A stretch of 64,000 bases of DNA from Theocolax elegans (Eukaryota > Arthropoda > Insecta > Hymenoptera > Cerocephalidae), in the NCBI GenBank assembly GCA_026168455.1, contig CM047427.1, positions 61,457,249 through 61,521,248 of the forward strand, given 5' to 3'. Below, piece by piece: positions 36,510 to 49,900 of the stretch (position 1 is its first letter; every line of letters begins with the position of its first letter). Both the position numbers and the translations under genes were made by a program. The notes beneath the pieces were generated by a model. That model had not been told where the DNA came from. It searched no databases and was given only the letters and a program-made list of their open reading frames with translations.

Positions 36510-37141
36510 TTAAAAGGCATGTCAAGATTTTTGGTAAGGGTTTTCTCGAAAACTAGTCGATATTTTTGCTTCTAATTTTAAAGACAGATAGATTGTCAAT
36601 AAAAGAAGGGGACTGTTCTCCTATATTTTTTATTTTTTTTTTATTCTTGATTTTGTGCCCTCTTTTTTCCTACCACCTATGTGTGGGTGCTTTATCCCTC
36701 CCTTAAAAACCCCACCATCTCGCATTCGCCCGAGGTTATGCCCGTGGATGAGGGAAACCTGTGAAGCAGGGAAAACCTCACCCGAGATGGCCGGTGTATT
36801 CGAAACATTCTTTTTGGGTGTCAAAGTCACATTGCGTAGGCCTTGACACCGAAACCGAATGTTTCACACCTCCTGCTCACGTTGTGGAATGTGAAAAACA
36901 CCTAACCGATCACGAAAGCCGCACGAGAATGGTCTCCCATCCAAGTACTAACCGCGCTCAGCGCTGCTTAACTTTCGCGATCGGCCGAGGTGCGCTTCCA
37001 CCACTCCGCCACCGCGTCGGTGACTGTTCTCCTATATTTACGTAAATTGACTTCCCTTTTAAATTATAACTACTTTTATGTGATTTTTGAGGTTGGTAAG
37101 GTATAGAGGGGATAAAACTATTGGCTTTGGCACCCCGTTAA
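36510..37141. mobile_element. possible TTAA-flanked MITE interrupted by a SINE
   Basis: TTAA at 36510-36513 and 37138-37141. The right end, read inward (CGGGGTGCCAAAG), weakly resembles the left end AAAGGCATGTCAAGA. Removing the SINE and one target copy leaves an element of about 210 bases. The match is imperfect, so this is tentative. Confidence 0.3.
36629..37021 (-). mobile_element. 5S-rRNA-derived SINE with 18-bp target-site duplication
   Basis: Direct repeats GACTGTTCTCCTATATTT flank it at 36611-36628 and 37022-37039. On the minus strand it starts with a tRNA-like A-box stretch (TGGCGGAGTGGTGGAAGCGC, 37011-36992). It then has a block matching the 5S rRNA internal control region (AAGTTAAGCAGCGCTG, then GGTTAGTACTTGGATGGGAG, about 36985-36932). 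A body of about 270 bases without coding capacity follows, with an A-rich tail next to the target duplication. This is the layout of a polymerase III retroposon of the 5S-SINE kind. It is not a functional 5S gene because only the middle third matches. Confidence 0.75.
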
Positions 37142-37183
37142 AATAGAAATACTTGCTCACAAATATTGTTCTTGAGTCGATAC

Positions 37184-37559
37184 CAAAATCTCATGTGACA
37201 TTAATTTTTAACTGAATGAACGCTGCTTTAATTCTCCAAATAATTTAAGAAATCAATTTGTCATTATGGTGAGTGATTTTTTTAGTGATAAGGCCCTTGG
37301 GTAAGCTCAAAAATCAAGGTTTTAAAGCGATTCGAACATATTTTCATTTTTCAAACATTTGTCATATGTCAGATTTAAGGTGAGATCATACGTAAGAAAT
37401 GTTTAAAAATCAAAAATAGCTCTGAAACGCTTTAACACCTTGATTTTTGAGCTTATCTGGGGGCCTTATCACAAAAAATGACTCACAATAATGACAAATT
37501 GATTTAATTATATGAGAAGTTTAAACAGCGTCCCAATTGAAAAGTCACATGAGATTTTG
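37184..37559. mobile_element. foldback element
   Basis: CAAAATCTCATGTGAC (37184-37199) pairs with GTCACATGAGATTTTG (37544-37559). Further complementary blocks lie inward: AATCAATTTGTCATTAT with ATAATGACAAATTGATT, and the AAAAATCAAGGT blocks with ACCTTGATTTTT. The arms are about 150 bases with indels; the interior is non-coding. Confidence 0.6.
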
Positions 37560-37739
37560 ACACGAGATCTTACATGAGAGATGGTATAGTAATAATGTTT
37601 TAAAGATCGTTAGAAAGAAGTTCGCAGTTCGATACGGTTATTACTACATTGGTGACGGTGATTCAATAACTTTTAAAATGTCATACTTACTCAATGCCAT
37701 TTCCTTTCCTTATATCGTAGATTTTATTGTTCAAAAACT

Positions 37740-38273
37740 TGAGTACGTGTTTTGTACGTTGTCAAGAGAATTTTCAAGCGATTGTTCAAGCAATGTGAGG
37801 CTAAGAAAATTCTTACTCAGAAGAGAAAAGCTAAAGCTCTTAACAAGGGAAGAAAGCTACTAATAGTAAAAAAAACATCTGCACCGAAGAAATCAGCAGC
37901 GAAGAGAGTTGTTAAAAGCCCGAAGGTCATCCTCAAAAAAGTGAAAACTGTTGATTTAACAATTAAATTGATGAAAGAGTTGTCGAAGAATTGAGTATAG
38001 TCTGATGACTGTTCAACGTAACAAAGATTCAATCGAAAATATGAGAAACAAGATCTCGGCCGGTTTCTACCTTTACAATCTCAATAATCCATTTGAATCC
38101 GCATAATATACAAATTGCTCAGACTCCTTGTGCAAGTACAGAAAAGCTGAAGCAAACAACAATCTGAAGAATTTCAAACACCCTCCTGCACTTACTGTCA
38201 TAAACATAAATGTGGATAAATTAAATAAAAATGCTCAACCGGAACTATCTGAAGGTGTTTATTAGTAAGTCCA
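37740..38273 (+). pseudogene. decayed MULE-type (Mutator-like) transposase fragment
   Basis: Across two frames the conceptual protein has a Lys-rich part, then LTIKLMKELS, MTVQRNKDSIENMRNKIS, a stop (TAA near 38107), then CSDSLCKYRKAEAN and FKHPPAL. This order resembles the invertebrate Mutator-like transposase domain: LTD..I..LQ.YYG.AIR.N, then S.SWC.W..A and Y.H.P.LP. It has at least one frameshift and one internal stop. The Lys-rich stretch alone could be mistaken for a histone H1 tail. Only a piece of the transposase is left. Confidence 0.45.
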
Positions 38274-39330
38274 TGTTTTATAACTTTCTAGTTAAAAAAA
38301 CTTTTAACGTGTTTTAATCGAAACCACGTTTTACATCCCGTGGGGAAAATAAATCTCAAAAGGTACTGAACCGATTCTTCTAAAATATATATATAAGATT
38401 ATAAGAACACTTGGTAACAAAAGTTTGGTTAAATTCAGTTCTAAGAATATTTTTTTGTAGAAAGTGACCAAAAACAACGATTTTTCAGTCACCGTTTTGT
38501 TATTTTTGCATGTAAACAGAAAATTTTGCTACCAGATGTTTTTTGGATATTCTAAAAGATAAAACTTTTTGTTTTTTCTTTGTTTCAGATCACCCGTTGT
38601 TAAGGTTCTTCTAGCACCGTTTGTTCACCCGCTAATTGAGGTGCTGTGTTCAAATGACGTGTGGTATATTAAAAATTACTTAAAATTAAAAAAAAAATTT
38701 TTTATGTATTACAATTTTTTATATGTATACAATCCCTACATCAATATGTTCAATAATTATTTTAAAAAAATCGCATAAATAGTTTTGTTTTTGATCGTTC
38801 AAGTAGAATACTGCCTAAATAATTCATATAAAATTAATTAATAATCAATAACGACTCTGTTGACAAACATTATGTTATATAAAATCTTAATTAATTTGTG
38901 ATAAAATATATATCTAAAACATTTGTAGATTATTAAAGTAAAATGTTTAAAAAACTAAACTTATTGTTAATTAAAAAACAAATATCTCATGTCTCCTTAA
39001 ATGTTTGAATTATTTATATTATTGACTGACACTAAATTTATTAAAATATGTGTCTACAACGCAAAATGTTAAGTGCAAATTTGTTAACTTATTATCTATT
39101 TTTTTGTACTATATCCTTGCGACGAGAAAAAGTATTATTTTTTAATTATAGTTTTGAATAGCATGCAATGTCAAATGTAGGTGAAAGAGAAATAATCATA
39201 CTTCCCGCACGTAGCACTAGCCAATGAGAATCCAACGTATGTCAATACCAACCAATCCGTCGCGACTTCCTGCATTGTCCCACTAAACGTCATTTTCGAT
39301 TAGTCGGTATCCCACCCAAACTACAATTTC
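38274..39330. other. intergenic, upstream of the unrecognised gene
   Basis: AT-rich, no gene recognised. The segment at 39170-39330 becomes less AT-rich and is the likely promoter of the gene that follows; I found no defensible TATA box. Confidence 0.4.
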
Positions 39331-39499
39331 GATGGAAATCCGTCATCCGCAAAGCGTAAAAGAAGAAAAGTAAAAAGGAAAGGCGCAGTGTCGAAACAGT
39401 TGGGTAGCTTCACGGTAGTGAAAATCCAAACTTCTTCGAATCCAAGAACGAATTATGGGGGCTGTGCTGAAAAACTCGACAACTTGCAGAAAGAGTCGG
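39330..39499 (+). promoter_or_regulatory. probable 5' UTR exon 1 with an upstream ORF
   Basis: A GC-richer, purine-rich stretch ends at a good donor (TCGG followed by GTGAGG at 39500) and would join the acceptor TTTCAG at 40623-40628. An upstream ATG at 39455 opens a 25-codon frame that crosses the splice junction and ends at TAG 40659-40661, well before the main ATG at 40901. The 5' limit is not fixed. Confidence 0.5.
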
Positions 39500-40464
39500 G
39501 TGAGGATTTTACATATATATTTTTGAGATTGCTTACATAAATGTGATGAAAGTCGAGGTCGAGTGTTTTATAACTGTTGTGTCATACACTCATCTTCTTA
39601 AAGTATACTTATGAGGTCAATATGTGAAAGGTATATCAAGTTTAACAAAATAGATTTGTTATTTTTTTATGCAATTTGACATTACATAACTATAGCTGTC
39701 TATCTGATCTTAAACTTTGATACAATCGATTGATTGTTTACATTCGTTTGTTGAGGTTTGACAAGATGTTATCAATAATAATGTTTTGTAGCCATGAGTT
39801 TTTAGCACTAGATCTATTTTGTTTTCGTTTATGTGCAAAACACATATCTGCTTCGAAGATATATTATAAAAATTGTTGGTGCTTGAGTTAAGATTTGTAC
39901 AATTTTGTTATACTCATAATATAGGTATAGTGTTTTTATACTTTACATAAATATATTCAAAATATTTAATGAAAAATAAAATAATTATTTTATTAATATT
40001 AATTTTTTAAATGTAATTCATTTAATTAATATTAAATGTATTGAAAAAAACATGTTAATACATTTAAAATGTATTACGATGATCATAATGATGCTCCATT
40101 TAACATTTTGTCTAGGTTTCTTTTGTAAAGTGTTTTTACAATGTATCTAAATTTGAACCATTAATGCTCAATGTTATAAAAATATTATCAAATGTTTTAA
40201 CTTTCAGTTAATTTATAGTTAGTTTATAGAAAACATAATTTTAAATTTGATTATTTATGTAGTAAAATTATTACATTAATGTTATGCACGACAGATAAAA
40301 ACAAGTAATAATGATTAAAGTGAACAATTATTACAAATTGTAAAACTTTAACATAAAGTATAAGTTGTCAATAGTATATATTTCTGAGTTATGTATAACT
40401 AAATTTGTAAATTGACTAATAGAATGTTAATGTACCTAATGTAACACAACAAAATCTTTATTTA

Positions 40465-40567
40465 CATATCGACACCTTGTATGAAGAAAAGCATACCTCA
40501 GATTTTGTAATGTTATTTTAAATTGGAAAATCTGAGTTGTGCTTTTCTTCCTACAAGATGTCAATAT
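40465..40567 (+). ncRNA. microRNA-like intronic hairpin
   Basis: A stem of about 40 base pairs has arms at 40465-40506 and 40527-40567 and a 20-base loop. The arm centres are CTTGTATGAAGAAAAGCATA and TGTGCTTTTCTTCCTACAAG. Within 36 aligned positions from GACACC there are only three mismatches (C-A, U-C, C-U) and one G-U pair. It lies in the sense orientation in the first intron of the downstream gene, about 60 bases before its 3' splice site. Size, loop and few internal mismatches are those of a pre-miRNA. I do not recognise the sequence as a named family. A short foldback MITE is the alternative. Confidence 0.55.
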
Positions 40568-40900
40568 ATGTTAAATACATTAATAAGTACGTTCAAGAGA
40601 AATTACATAAATAAATTTCTCATTTCAGATCAGTAGAATGGTGTCAAGGTCGTACTCCTAGGAACTGTATGTTCAGTAACAAAACCCAGGAGACAAGTAT
40701 TAAATTGCATTGCATCAACCCAACTTCAATTCATCTAAAATTCAATGCTTTTCAACTGACCCCAAAACATCATTTAATTACAAACTGCATAATTCTTGAA
40801 ATTTGCAAATTTTTCCACGATAATTAAATTGGTTCATTTCATTGAAAGGGAAAACAAAACATTGTCAACATAAGATCGATTGTTCTAAAAATTATTGAAG

Positions 40901-43900
40901 ATGGGATCTTCACGACCTACTGATAGATCTCTAGGAGAAGCTACATTTTTACCACAGTGGATGAAAGGAAAATTTGATACCAGGTATTTAGTATTTATAA
41001 ATGCAATTGCTTAATAAACTTGCTTTCATACAAAAATAACATCAATAACAGTTTTTTGTCCTATATTTATTGAAACAAAATCAATCACATGATTCATACA
41101 TCTACTCTTTCTATTTCCTTTTGGCATTCAATACATTTTTTGTTCTGAAGCATACTTTTCGCAATAAACATGATGGCTTTATAACTTTCAGTTTTTATGA
41201 TCATTTATCGAAAAAGTTTTATTACATCAGTTGCTGATGAAATGTATTACTGATTTGTTTAAAAAAATTGACTGTACTGAAATTACTGATTAAACATTAA
41301 AATTATGAAAAATAGTTTTTTTGTAAACTATCATTGATTAAGAATTGTTTTATTTACTTAAATGTTAAAACTATCAAGCATTGAACAAAAGTAATTTGAA
41401 ATTATTAATTAATTTTAATTAGGTATTGGAAATAAGCTATCATATCTAGTTTTGCATAATTATTGATTATGTAACATTAATCGGAAGAAACATTGTTGGA
41501 CCCTGGACATGCTTGATTGTTACTATTCAACAAAACGATAATGAAACACATTTTTAATAATTTTTGAAAGCAGTAAGCATTAAAATAGATACATTTTAGA
41601 TTTATTTAATTTTTTCAAATTATAAATTCTGATTTAATTTGCTTTTTTATAAATGAAAGATACAATCAATATGGTAGTCAGTATATCTTTAATTAATTTT
41701 CAGTTTATTTCATGTCCGTATAAATCTTTATGTAAAATAATTTTAAATAATAGGGAAATTGAAAGTACAAATATCAAAAAAATATTGATAAACATACAAG
41801 AAGAAGGAATAACCTCGTGAATCTTATCAATTTAGTAGGTATTTAATTTGAGCGCGCATTGTTGACTTGTCGAGAATGAGATAAATACAAACAATGCAAA
41901 GATGACGTCATACGCAATGTACAATTTTTTTACCGTTGGTAATTGCAGCATGATTTTATTGTTTAATAGTCAAGTAAATTCGTACCTTTATCGTTTAATA
42001 CGTGATAAGCCAATTTTCATTATTTAATTTGACTTTTACAATGTAAAAATATTTTATTGCACATCTTAACGCGTTTTAAATAAATATAAATATGAATTTT
42101 TTAAATTGTATGAGTTTAGTAAATATTTTTATAAACTAACGAGGAAAAACTATTGATAGTATTGATAATACAAAAAGATTAATATATAAATTTATCTTAA
42201 AAAGATTTGATACAAGAAGAAGAGAATATAATTAAGTACATAAACAAGTATTAAATGATAAAAACAAATTTATAGGTCGTGTATAATGAATTTGATTATC
42301 ATTTGTGTTTAATACACATGACTTATTATCTTCGTCCAGCAATTTTCTTACATTCTCTGCATTTAAGTACCTACGAAAATAAAAATAAAATCGGTTTAAT
42401 TACACATGAAAAATCTGTTTATTTTAAACTATAATCTAAATGTAAACAGCAATGTTTTAAAATTAAGATAATTAATGTAAAATATTCAAAGAATAATAAT
42501 AATTAACGACAATTAAATAAACGATATAAGTATAAATTAATCGTAGGAAAGGAACAAATTGGAATCAAAATATCAGGAAAAAATAAACTTTGAAAAGGTG
42601 AAAAATAACATAGCCACGTGGAACTCAGCCGAAGATCATCAAAAGAATCCCGACGTGTGACGAGCAAAAAAATAATAAAAATAAAATCCGATCCAAACGC
42701 GTTGAATGGTCACGAGCTCTTTATATTTTTAGGTGCTCGGTTAAGCGAGTCACGTGAGATCGTGTTTTCTCTTTCCCAGTGCGTTCGTCCTTATACGAGT
42801 TGAATGTTTGTATGGTAATTTTATTGTCGAGGCAGGGTAAATGTTTGGCTGATTCCGAAATATGTAAATGTAAACAACCGGAGATTCTATCGCGATTTAA
42901 AATTGATATACCTACATTTGTATATATGTTCATTGTGCGCGCGAATTTCGCAGTAAAATTGTTCAATTGGATTTAATACGTTTAGATCACGTTCACTTTC
43001 AGTCTTCTCTTACAAATATATTGAACACGTGCAAATCGAGAGTTAAACATTTAAATATCTGCTCCTTCTATATCTACAACGTTTAAAATAAATTTTTCGT
43101 GTATTAATTTGCAAATTCATTTTATTATAAGAATTATCTAATATTGGTTATCACTAGTTTTAATAATATGTCGAAAAATTTATTTAGAATATCCGATCAA
43201 TCTAATCTAATTAATTATTAAAACGTATGTAAAATTATTACACTTTACTTATAACATCTATTTATATCCGTTACTGTAGAAACTAATTATATAAATAAAC
43301 ACAACTAAATCATGTTAAGGAGTAAAAATCACTTGAATGATGCTCGATAGGAAACATTTTTTTATTTACGCAAGTGATAAAATATTTGGCTAATATTCCA
43401 CGGAAAAGAATATTCTACGTCGATATTGAATAAACGAACGAAGACTTTAACTTAAATTTGTAATTTAATATACTAATCTAATTAAACTATCTGCGTATTA
43501 CGTTAAATTTCAAATATTTTGAAAAATTGTTTCAAATCATTGTAGCTTGATTTCAGACGATTTTGTAATAACTCAATAAAAAACCGCTTTCAAAAGTTGG
43601 CACAAATTGTCAACCAAATTTTATCACACAATACTGAAGCGTGTCAAGTTTCCATGGATCATTTTTGAAAAGTATAGGTTAATATTAATATTACAAAATA
43701 TCAAGGATTTTGATTTGTACAAGTTAAGACGTTTTGGTTAACTCGTAACCGGAGTATAGTTTCAGTTTCGGCATAAGAATTTGGCAACGTTATGATTCTC
43801 GAGCTAATATTTGGAACACGACTGTATATATAGTATGGAAGTCTATTTCAAAAATGCATTCTACTTCTAAACCAAGTGCGATTACTGTTCGTTAATTTTA

Positions 43901-46900
43901 TCAAGAGGTTTTTTTAAACTATTTTATTATGTTATCGTAATTTGGTACCTATTTAAAATATTTTGATATTCAAATTAAATTGAGATAAGCATATGAGAAT
44001 TATCTTTATTTAATTTGTTTTGGTATAATTTTTAAATTCAGATTAATATACGTACAGCTTCTACATTATGATTTTTACAATATATCGTGCGTTGTAAATT
44101 ATACTTTCATGGTTAATAATTTTTTTATCTTCGTTTTTACGAATATGAAAAATAATAGATGTATAGTAAAAGTTTTAAAACTAATGAAAAATAGACTGTA
44201 CAATAGTAAAGATGTTTGTTTCAAAATATTGTGTACTATTTTTATTACTTTAAAATTCATTGATTATTAACTATATAAGTATAAAAATTAAATAGCGGTT
44301 GAAAACTTAAAAATATTGCAATATATGATAAAATTGCAACAAAAATTAAAATAAATTTGCGTAAAATAATAGTTTGTACAGGCAACGATTAATTTTTTTG
44401 ACATTAAAGCATATTTTTTAATTCTCCTTAAATTTTCAGACGATTCGGTATATCGCCAATATAAAAAATAATCAAATATGATGTATGTTGTTTGATATAT
44501 GGACGATAAAACACTATTTTTAGATTCATACATCAGATCATATGGGTATAATTATAAGGGTACATTTTAAGTTAGGTTTCAATTCATGATGAAGATATTA
44601 CGATAGGTCACTGTCAATTCAGAACAAAATAAAGTGGCGCTTTTTAGAAAGAAAATACCTTAACTGCTATACGTAAGATTGTCATACTTATATGTACGCG
44701 ACACTAGGCTACGCGTGCTTATCAATATCCATAGTCCATTTATAAACGGGAGCTCGCGATAGTGTTGAATTGAAGGTTGGAGTAGCAACTTCAGAGCGTT
44801 TAGTAAAAAAGCTGCTTAGCTACTACTGGAAATAATAAAATGGTGATGAACAAATAGCAATGGTAAAGTAGAAGCCAATTTAGAAAGGCTTACAAAACCG
44901 TTCGAACTTCGTTAAAGTTACTGTAATTGTACTGTATTATACTGTAAATATTCACGTAATGCAGAAGAAAAACATTCATGTTTTACTAACCAATAATACG
45001 TAGCTACTCTGAATACTGCGGTAAATTTTAAATAAAAATTTTTTTTTGCAACAAGGTGAAATTCTTATTTTTTATATATTAATATAAAATTAAAGAAAAT
45101 ATCTGCAGCTAATGTTCAGTTAGATAAACTCCAAAGCGGTTACTTTATCGATACTGATCCTCTCTTGGCGCAAATAGTACACGAAGCTAGTATTTTCTCA
45201 TTTTGTTAAAATTTCATTAAACGTATTTATATTGATTAGCTTAAAATCTGTATATGTATATATATAGTTTGTCATTATTAAAACGTAGTAATATTGCATA
45301 ATTTATATCTTTATTTATGTTTACACGAAATATATAAACACATTATATCAAGTATATATTATAGCTAACTCATAGTGTACATAATTATAACCGAAGACAT
45401 AAATGTATAAACAAAATAGTAGCTACATCAGAAACTTGGATATCTAATCGATCGAGTAGATTAATGCGGAAACTATATACGCATATATTGCTAACCGGTT
45501 TTTTTCTCTTTTGATATATATACTCAGGACACATACATACACACATAGACGCACTCACACCCACTTCTACAAAGCGCCAGATATTTTTAAAGCGCTAATC
45601 ACTGTAAGGTTTGATAACTTCTTGTTCATTGAATCCGAGTGCTAACGTTCGACCAATATTTACTTTCTCTGCAAGCTCTTTTTTTGTATGCACATTTTGA
45701 GTCTAATAAATTACGTTTTCATTTGTTGCAATGGTTTCGTTAAAACTTACTTTTGTATTTTATTATTGAATAATACAATTATTGTACATGCGTACATAGA
45801 TTTAATATAAAATATAATTTGAAAATACTTGATTAAAGAAATTGTGATTTGACAAAAATGTTTAAGTTGAAAAATTAAAGATACATTAGATGTAAAAATC
45901 AATTAAAATTATAATAATATAATATATAGATATTGAAAGTAAATACATACATTAAAAGCAATTAATTTAATTTAGCTATTTAAAATTTATAGAATATATT
46001 TAATATATATTTAATATATTTAATGTATATGGTTTCTTATGTGTATGTGTATATTCACACCACCCACACACACACGCACATATAAAATATTAAATACTCT
46101 ATGGTTTAAAAAATCGATTGAACTATACAAGTAAACTGCAACTGATTAATAAGCATATGTCGAATACAATTGAAAAATTAAAATCTAAGTGATTTATTTT
46201 GCACGTGAAATTGTATTGATTTCAAGCTATACAAATTTTCCACCTTTTCTTGACGTCAGAGTTTCTAAAAATTACTACCTTAATAACACGCAAAAATACA
46301 ATTGTTATATGCTTTACTTATGATGTCATCCTCACGCACACTAACATTCAAACGAATATTTAGGTAATCATTGGTAGGTTAACTATCACTTTTACGATTA
46401 TTAATACGATAATTAAACAATTTTTTAATTCCTAAATATTTATAATTAAAATTTGTTGTACAGAGTGTTAACAATAGAATAAATAAAAATTGTTAATTAA
46501 AAGACGTGCCCGATTTTTTTACGATTGTGGGATTGGCTAATCGATTAATATCATTAATTTAAATAAAGAATTCACAGATAAACCAAGTTATTATCACAAT
46601 TTATGTTGTGATTAAAATAAAATTTTCTCGGTTACTATCGCGCATAAAGTGAAATCTAAGTACCTACACTCTTGTTTACTATCATTAGAAATTTTCCAAT
46701 GCTCAAGTAAAACGTTTTTCGAGTAAACAACGTTCGGCATCAGCTCGACCATACTAACTGAAAATTACACTGATTAGTTATTATGCAGATAAGGTAGGAT
46801 ATTTTTGAGAATCTAAATCAAGGAAAACAATAGTTTTTAAAGCATTGCAATTACAAACAAACATTATCTTTAATTTGAATAAATAAATAATATCGTATAT

Positions 46901-49900
46901 AATTGTAATCGATACAACCAAATCGTGTGCCAATAACTCGTAATCATTGAGCTCGTTATACTTGTACATTTTTTGTCGTTTCATTGTTTGCTATATTAAT
47001 ATACATATATGTGCATATAGGTTTGCCCTCGTGATCTCATAATTGTTTGTTACATCCGTTTGAATTATCTAAACGTACATTCCTAACTAATTTGTTTGTA
47101 TCATTATAAATCTCACTTGTGGCTAATAGTTATTATACTTGTTACATTTTAATCTCTCTGTTATATTATACGTTTGATATTCAGTATAATAAATTATATT
47201 TTTATATTGAACGAGTTAAAAGTGCATTATTGCAGACGTTTTCTGTAATATTGTTTTTCTTTTGCCAAACTATTTTGATATATAAATTTTTTTAGCTGTA
47301 TATAGTTGATTCAAAATATTAGTTTAATCAAGTGTGAGTTAACTTGAGGTGAGCAGTAAATGTGTTTAAAGAACAATCAGAACTTTACTCACGTATTTAT
47401 AATTATTATTATTATTATTATTCTAATTTCTTCCATTGAATTATTACGCAACTTTATTCACTTATAAGAGAGAAAATCCGACTTGCATTGTTAATTCATA
47501 TAGAAATCAATTCAGAACCAATTACGATACTATGTTTAATGCCTGAAAAATGGTTTCATTCAACTATATCAAACAGCCACTCGTCTAGTGAATCATAAGA
47601 ACCATAATTTAATCGTTGACTGGTCCAATAAATTTATAACTCGTGTCTTTGAAAATTACTCTGTACAGAAACTCCAAAGTGATAACTTCGCTCACTCAAT
47701 AATATCGAATAAATTGGGCCAACTGCAAGAAAGGTTAAATTGTACGTTCTTTTTCAAAATCATATTTGATATAAATGCCATACATGTGTGCCTATAGGAT
47801 GCATTTGCGGAACTTGTGATTTTCGTCATTTTTGAGGTTAGAATTTTCGTTTACGCAGGTAGATAGATTATGAATTATTTTTAAAGTGCAGATTAATACA
47901 TCTTTAATTATATGTTGACTAATAAATTATTAATGTATACATTCAGACAAAATACAGTGTTTTCATTTTGCCTAACCCACAAACTTGGCAACACTGTATT
48001 TTAAACGACAATACTTGTTTCCATCTTATTTTTTATTGTAAATGGTAAGGATTAAATAATAATAATAACAATAGTAGTGATAGTAATAATAATTAGTAAT
48101 AGTAATAATAAACAATTTACTAATACCATGAATTTATTTAATAATTTAATATTTCTACACGTTACACAAGTACAGTTTTTAATTGGTTTTATTTGGTTTA
48201 AACTACTTTTCATAATGCTAGTAAATTATAAATTTGCAGAAAAAAAATGTTTAATTTTGCAGTTCGCATGCGCACGATTCCTGTTAACCATAATTCAAAT
48301 ACATATTTCAACATTTAGAATTAACATTTGTAATGAATTACGACCTTCCTACGATTAATATCGCATTTAACGCTCGATTTAAAGTGTAAATTTTCCATCC
48401 TTTTTCTTAACTCGTACCGTTATGTACCCTTTGTTAATTAACGTGACCAGTTTCAACGAGTTCTGTGCACTCGATCCTTCGAAAATTTGGGTTTCACCTT
48501 TCGTCCTATCTCCGCCTACTTTACCTAATGCCAAGAGACTGTCATTCTCAGTCCATGCAGTGTCGATTTTGCACCGGCTCAGTCTCTTAAAATTTCAAAT
48601 ACAATGTCGGTCTCTCAAAAACGTAAGCAACTTTTTGCCAAAGCTATGCTGAATATGTTGTAAGTACCATCTTGGTATTGTAAATAAATTTTATTATTTT
48701 TTATTTAACCCACTTCAGATCTGAATTAATTTAGAATTTTTTCATATTTTTATTTAAAATTTTATCATCACGATTGTCTTTAAATATAGAATTGGTATAA
48801 TATTATCTTATTAATTTAAAAATACTAATGAACAATTTTTTTTACTATAATTTTAATAACTTATGTTATATTTATTTACATGGGGCTGAAAAGGATAATG
48901 GAATATTCTTAACATTTGATACGTGGAAAGGAATGAAGGAATATTGTAGTTCTTATTTATATTTCGACGCTTATTTTAATTTTAATACAATACGGAAATG
49001 AATGATTTAATACTTTTACAATTAATATTTTTTACAAGTATTGCTTAGATAAAAATGTTGATTTATAATGCACGAAAAAAGGTAAATCAATATTATTGTT
49101 CTTGTACATTTGAATGCATACTACACAAATCAAATGTGTACGCGGTGTTGCGTTACGTTTCATGCTTCTATCTGCTTCAAGTTTTAATAAAAATATAATG
49201 TAACCAATTTATTAAAAATGCTTTAAGTTAGTTGGCTAGATCAAGATAATTTTATAGCATGCCTTAAAATACGTCAATAACGTGATGAATAATTAATAAT
49301 TTACGAATGATATTTGTGTGTTTCAGGTTCGATTACACAGACAGCACATTTAGTCCACCAGCAGATGACACTTTTTTCTATATCCCTTATCCGAGGTACG
49401 AGACATCGTCGAACAACTCCACCAGTAGTGGCAATAACAAAAACAGCGGTAACCAAGAGAGCTTCAGGCCCATCAACGAAGTTCTAAATAAACCCGAGGC
49501 AGGAAAATTGCTAACCGGACAAGGAACCGATTACAAGGAGTCCAAGATCATTGACTTTAGCAAACATCCGCTATCTTGTCAACCTTATATTCCGTACGCA
49601 GAAAAAGGTTAACATTTTTTTACTTTATTTGCTTTTCAATTAGTGAATATTTGTGACAAATGAATATGTATTCACTATTAATACACTATGTAGTACACCT
49701 ATAAGCAAAAATTTTGAACTGCGAATTAAAAGTTAATACATATTAATTTTCCGCAAATTTTCCTTTCTCTCAGTGTACTCAATATTTTCGCGCTGAAATG
49801 TATGTTAATTTTAAGGTACGTTTTCGTTTGAATACGTAAATAATAATTATGATATCATGATTTTCCATCACAATTATTGTACATTTTCCTTCGATTAGAC

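Noticed and set aside
36900..37021. A functional 5S rRNA gene
   Set aside because: Only the central control region matches, the rest differs, and the segment lies within an 18-bp target duplication with an A-rich tail.
37752..37994. Histone H1-like Lys-rich protein
   Set aside because: No globular domain, and the downstream sequence continues into a MULE transposase-like order, so Lys richness alone was not trusted.
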